Shown here: positions 62,973-64,000 of the stretch, piece after piece | Layout: each line of letters starts with the position of its first letter | Position numbering within the stretch: position 1 is the first letter of the stretch | Source of the DNA: Edaphocola aurantiacus | GTDB taxonomy: Bacteria; Bacteroidota; Bacteroidia; Chitinophagales; Chitinophagaceae | NCBI RefSeq assembly: GCF_019797745.1 | Contig: NZ_VOSI01000003.1 | Span: 1-64,000 of the forward strand | DNA length: 64,000 bases | Direction of reading: 5' to 3' | Notes under the pieces: generated by a model | The model's database searches: none | What the model was told of the DNA's origin: nothing | The model's input: only the letters and a program-made list of their open reading frames with translations | Translations under genes and position numbers: made by a program

Positions 62973-63584
62973 TTATAAATTGACCGTCAGTTTCAGGTCA
63001 AACTGTAAGGGCAATTTTGTCTTATTATCATTCAGTTCATTAAATGTATCCAGCAACCTTTTCTCCCAGGCCAGCTGCTTATCTTCGATCAGGGAGTGCT
63101 CGGTTTCACGGTCATAATCACTGTTCAGCTTTGCCGCACGATCTTCAACCTGTTTACAGATTTTCCTGATCTCCTCCTTATAATTCCGGGTAAAACGGTA
63201 TTCAGAAATCGCCTGTTCCAGCCATAGGTGTTTGATCAGGCCGATCAGGTAATGGCCTTGTTCATGTCGCAGCAGGCGCGCCTTTCGCTCCGCATTAGCC
63301 GTGCGCATAAAGCTGCGCAGCACAAAACTCTCCTTTCGGTTAACGGTAAGCTTCGACTTGAAATCGATATATGCTACCTTGTTATTTTTAACGGAGCTCT
63401 CCCAGGAATATTCAGTATGTACACTGATGGCAGCAGTGCCATGAGCATTCACCCGGATCTGATCGGTCGGGGTAAAATCACTCCAGCTGATGGGTAAATC
63501 TTTATAACTTACCTGGGCAGAAGCATTCCTTCCCAGACAGAGGAATAAGATCGCTACAGGCAAAAATTTCATTGTAAATTGCAT
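62973..63584 (-). CDS. DUF922-family secreted metal-dependent protein
   Basis: About 203 residues from ATG 63584 (or 63572), with signal peptide (FLPVAILFLCLGRNASAQ). DUF922 motif: the zinc-protease-like RHEQGHYLIGLIKHL (HExxH) and the preceding ISWSDFTP strand. It is probably a periplasmic Zn-dependent peptidase-like protein of unknown substrate. It is divergent from sbcD, whose ATG lies 110 nt away. Confidence 0.8.
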   Translation of the reverse strand: MQFTMKFLPVAILFLCLGRNASAQVSYKDLPISWSDFTPTDQIRVNAHGTAAISVHTEYSWESSVKNNKVAYIDFKSKLTVNRKESFVLRSFMRTANAERKARLLRHEQGHYLIGLIKHLWLEQAISEYRFTRNYKEEIRKICKQVEDRAAKLNSDYDRETEHSLIEDKQLAWEKRLLDTFNELNDNKTKLPLQFDLKLTVNL

Positions 63585-63693
63585 GGAAATAAGATCAGTA
63601 CAGAACAGCGAAGTTACACGCATGTTCGTTAAGTTTTTGTTTAATGTGCATGCTGATTCGTATGAATATACATCAGCCAAACAGGTTAATTAT

Positions 63694-64000
63694 ATGCGAT
63701 TATTACATACAGCAGACTGGCATTTAGGAAAGAAACTGGGTACCTTCAGCCGCATCGAAGAACAGGTGCAGGTGCTGGAAGAGATCGTGGATATTGTGGA
63801 AGCAAACGGAGTTGATGCCGTGCTGATCGCAGGAGATATATTTGATAGTGCCAATCCGCCTACAGAAGCCCTGGAACTGTTTTACAGTACTGTTAAACGA
63901 TTGTCCGACGAGGGGCGCAGGCTGGTAGTGGCCATTGCCGGAAACCATGATAGCCCGGATAAGATCGATGCACCCGATGCATTGGCGCGGGCAAGTGGTA
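63694..64000 (+). CDS. sbcD: Exonuclease SbcD, N-terminal part (runs off the window)
   Basis: 102 codons to the window end. MRLLHTADWHLGKKLG, VLIAGDIFDSANPP and VVAIAGNHDSPDKI are the first three metal motifs of the SbcD/Mre11 calcineurin-like nuclease. With SbcC, it cuts DNA hairpins and ends. The partner gene is beyond the window. Confidence 0.92.
   Translation, partial: MRLLHTADWHLGKKLGTFSRIEEQVQVLEEIVDIVEANGVDAVLIAGDIFDSANPPTEALELFYSTVKRLSDEGRRLVVAIAGNHDSPDKIDAPDALARASG

Overview
The window reads as a chromosomal segment from a member of the Bacteroidota, most likely a Chitinophagaceae-type organism (family level is inference). Direct signs are: several exported proteins ending in type A or type B type IX secretion (T9SS) sorting domains; repeated Bacteroidota-style promoters (TTG or TTTG, about 19-22 bp, TAnnTTTG) in front of genes without obvious Shine-Dalgarno sites; a FecI/FecR-type sigma/anti-sigma pair with an STN-domain partner; and TTG starts for some genes. 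It opens in the 3' end of a 5S rRNA, so an rRNA operon lies just upstream.

Layout. 1-7.3 kb: rRNA end, then three T9SS cargo proteins, a JmjC/cupin-like protein and a TPR-LuxR regulator. 7.4-15.4 kb: housekeeping genes (RluA-type pseudouridine synthase, ybeY, tsf, aminotransferase plus sugar nucleotidyltransferase, an active and an apparently dead rhomboid, EEP-family protein, thymidine kinase). 15.5-23.7 kb: deacetylase, then an ECF sigma / FecR anti-sigma pair followed by an STN-carboxypeptidase-regulatory protein with a surface repeat, a second repeat protein, a DUF2807 lipoprotein and two SDR-type enzymes. Two near-identical copies of a candidate ECF promoter lie before the sigma gene and before the second repeat protein. 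23.8-34.1 kb: tatD and a 3151-residue secreted protein made of 38 uniform 66-residue repeats with a type B sorting domain.

34.5-51.3 kb: TerC-family protein, RemB/Wzi-like outer-membrane protein, DUF445 protein, TerB-like protein, alanine dehydrogenase, rpoN, nadD, feoA, manC, pyrH, nth, a GyrI-like protein, and a methionine operon (homocysteine methyltransferase - metH - metF) read leftward behind a SAM-I riboswitch with its own terminator. 51.3-54.7 kb is a looser accessory stretch: an intergenic inverted-repeat element (second copy at 46.2 kb), a 12-unit 21-bp tandem repeat, a hypothetical gene, a 5'-nucleotidase remnant and small charged proteins. 54.7-64 kb: DPP IV-like peptidase, DUF502, ytxJ-like, rimO, ahcY, DUF4251, trmB, DUF5522, a GDSL hydrolase, DUF922 and the start of sbcD.

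The most unusual system is the sigma/anti-sigma/STN locus at 16.2-21.7 kb. It looks like FecIRA-type cell-surface signalling in which the TonB-dependent transporter is replaced by a repeat-containing surface protein, and a second repeat protein plus a lipoprotein appear to be under the same sigma factor. The methylation-cycle genes (split metH, metF, and ahcY 8 kb away) form a second coherent group. No CRISPR array, transposase, integrase or tRNA was seen.
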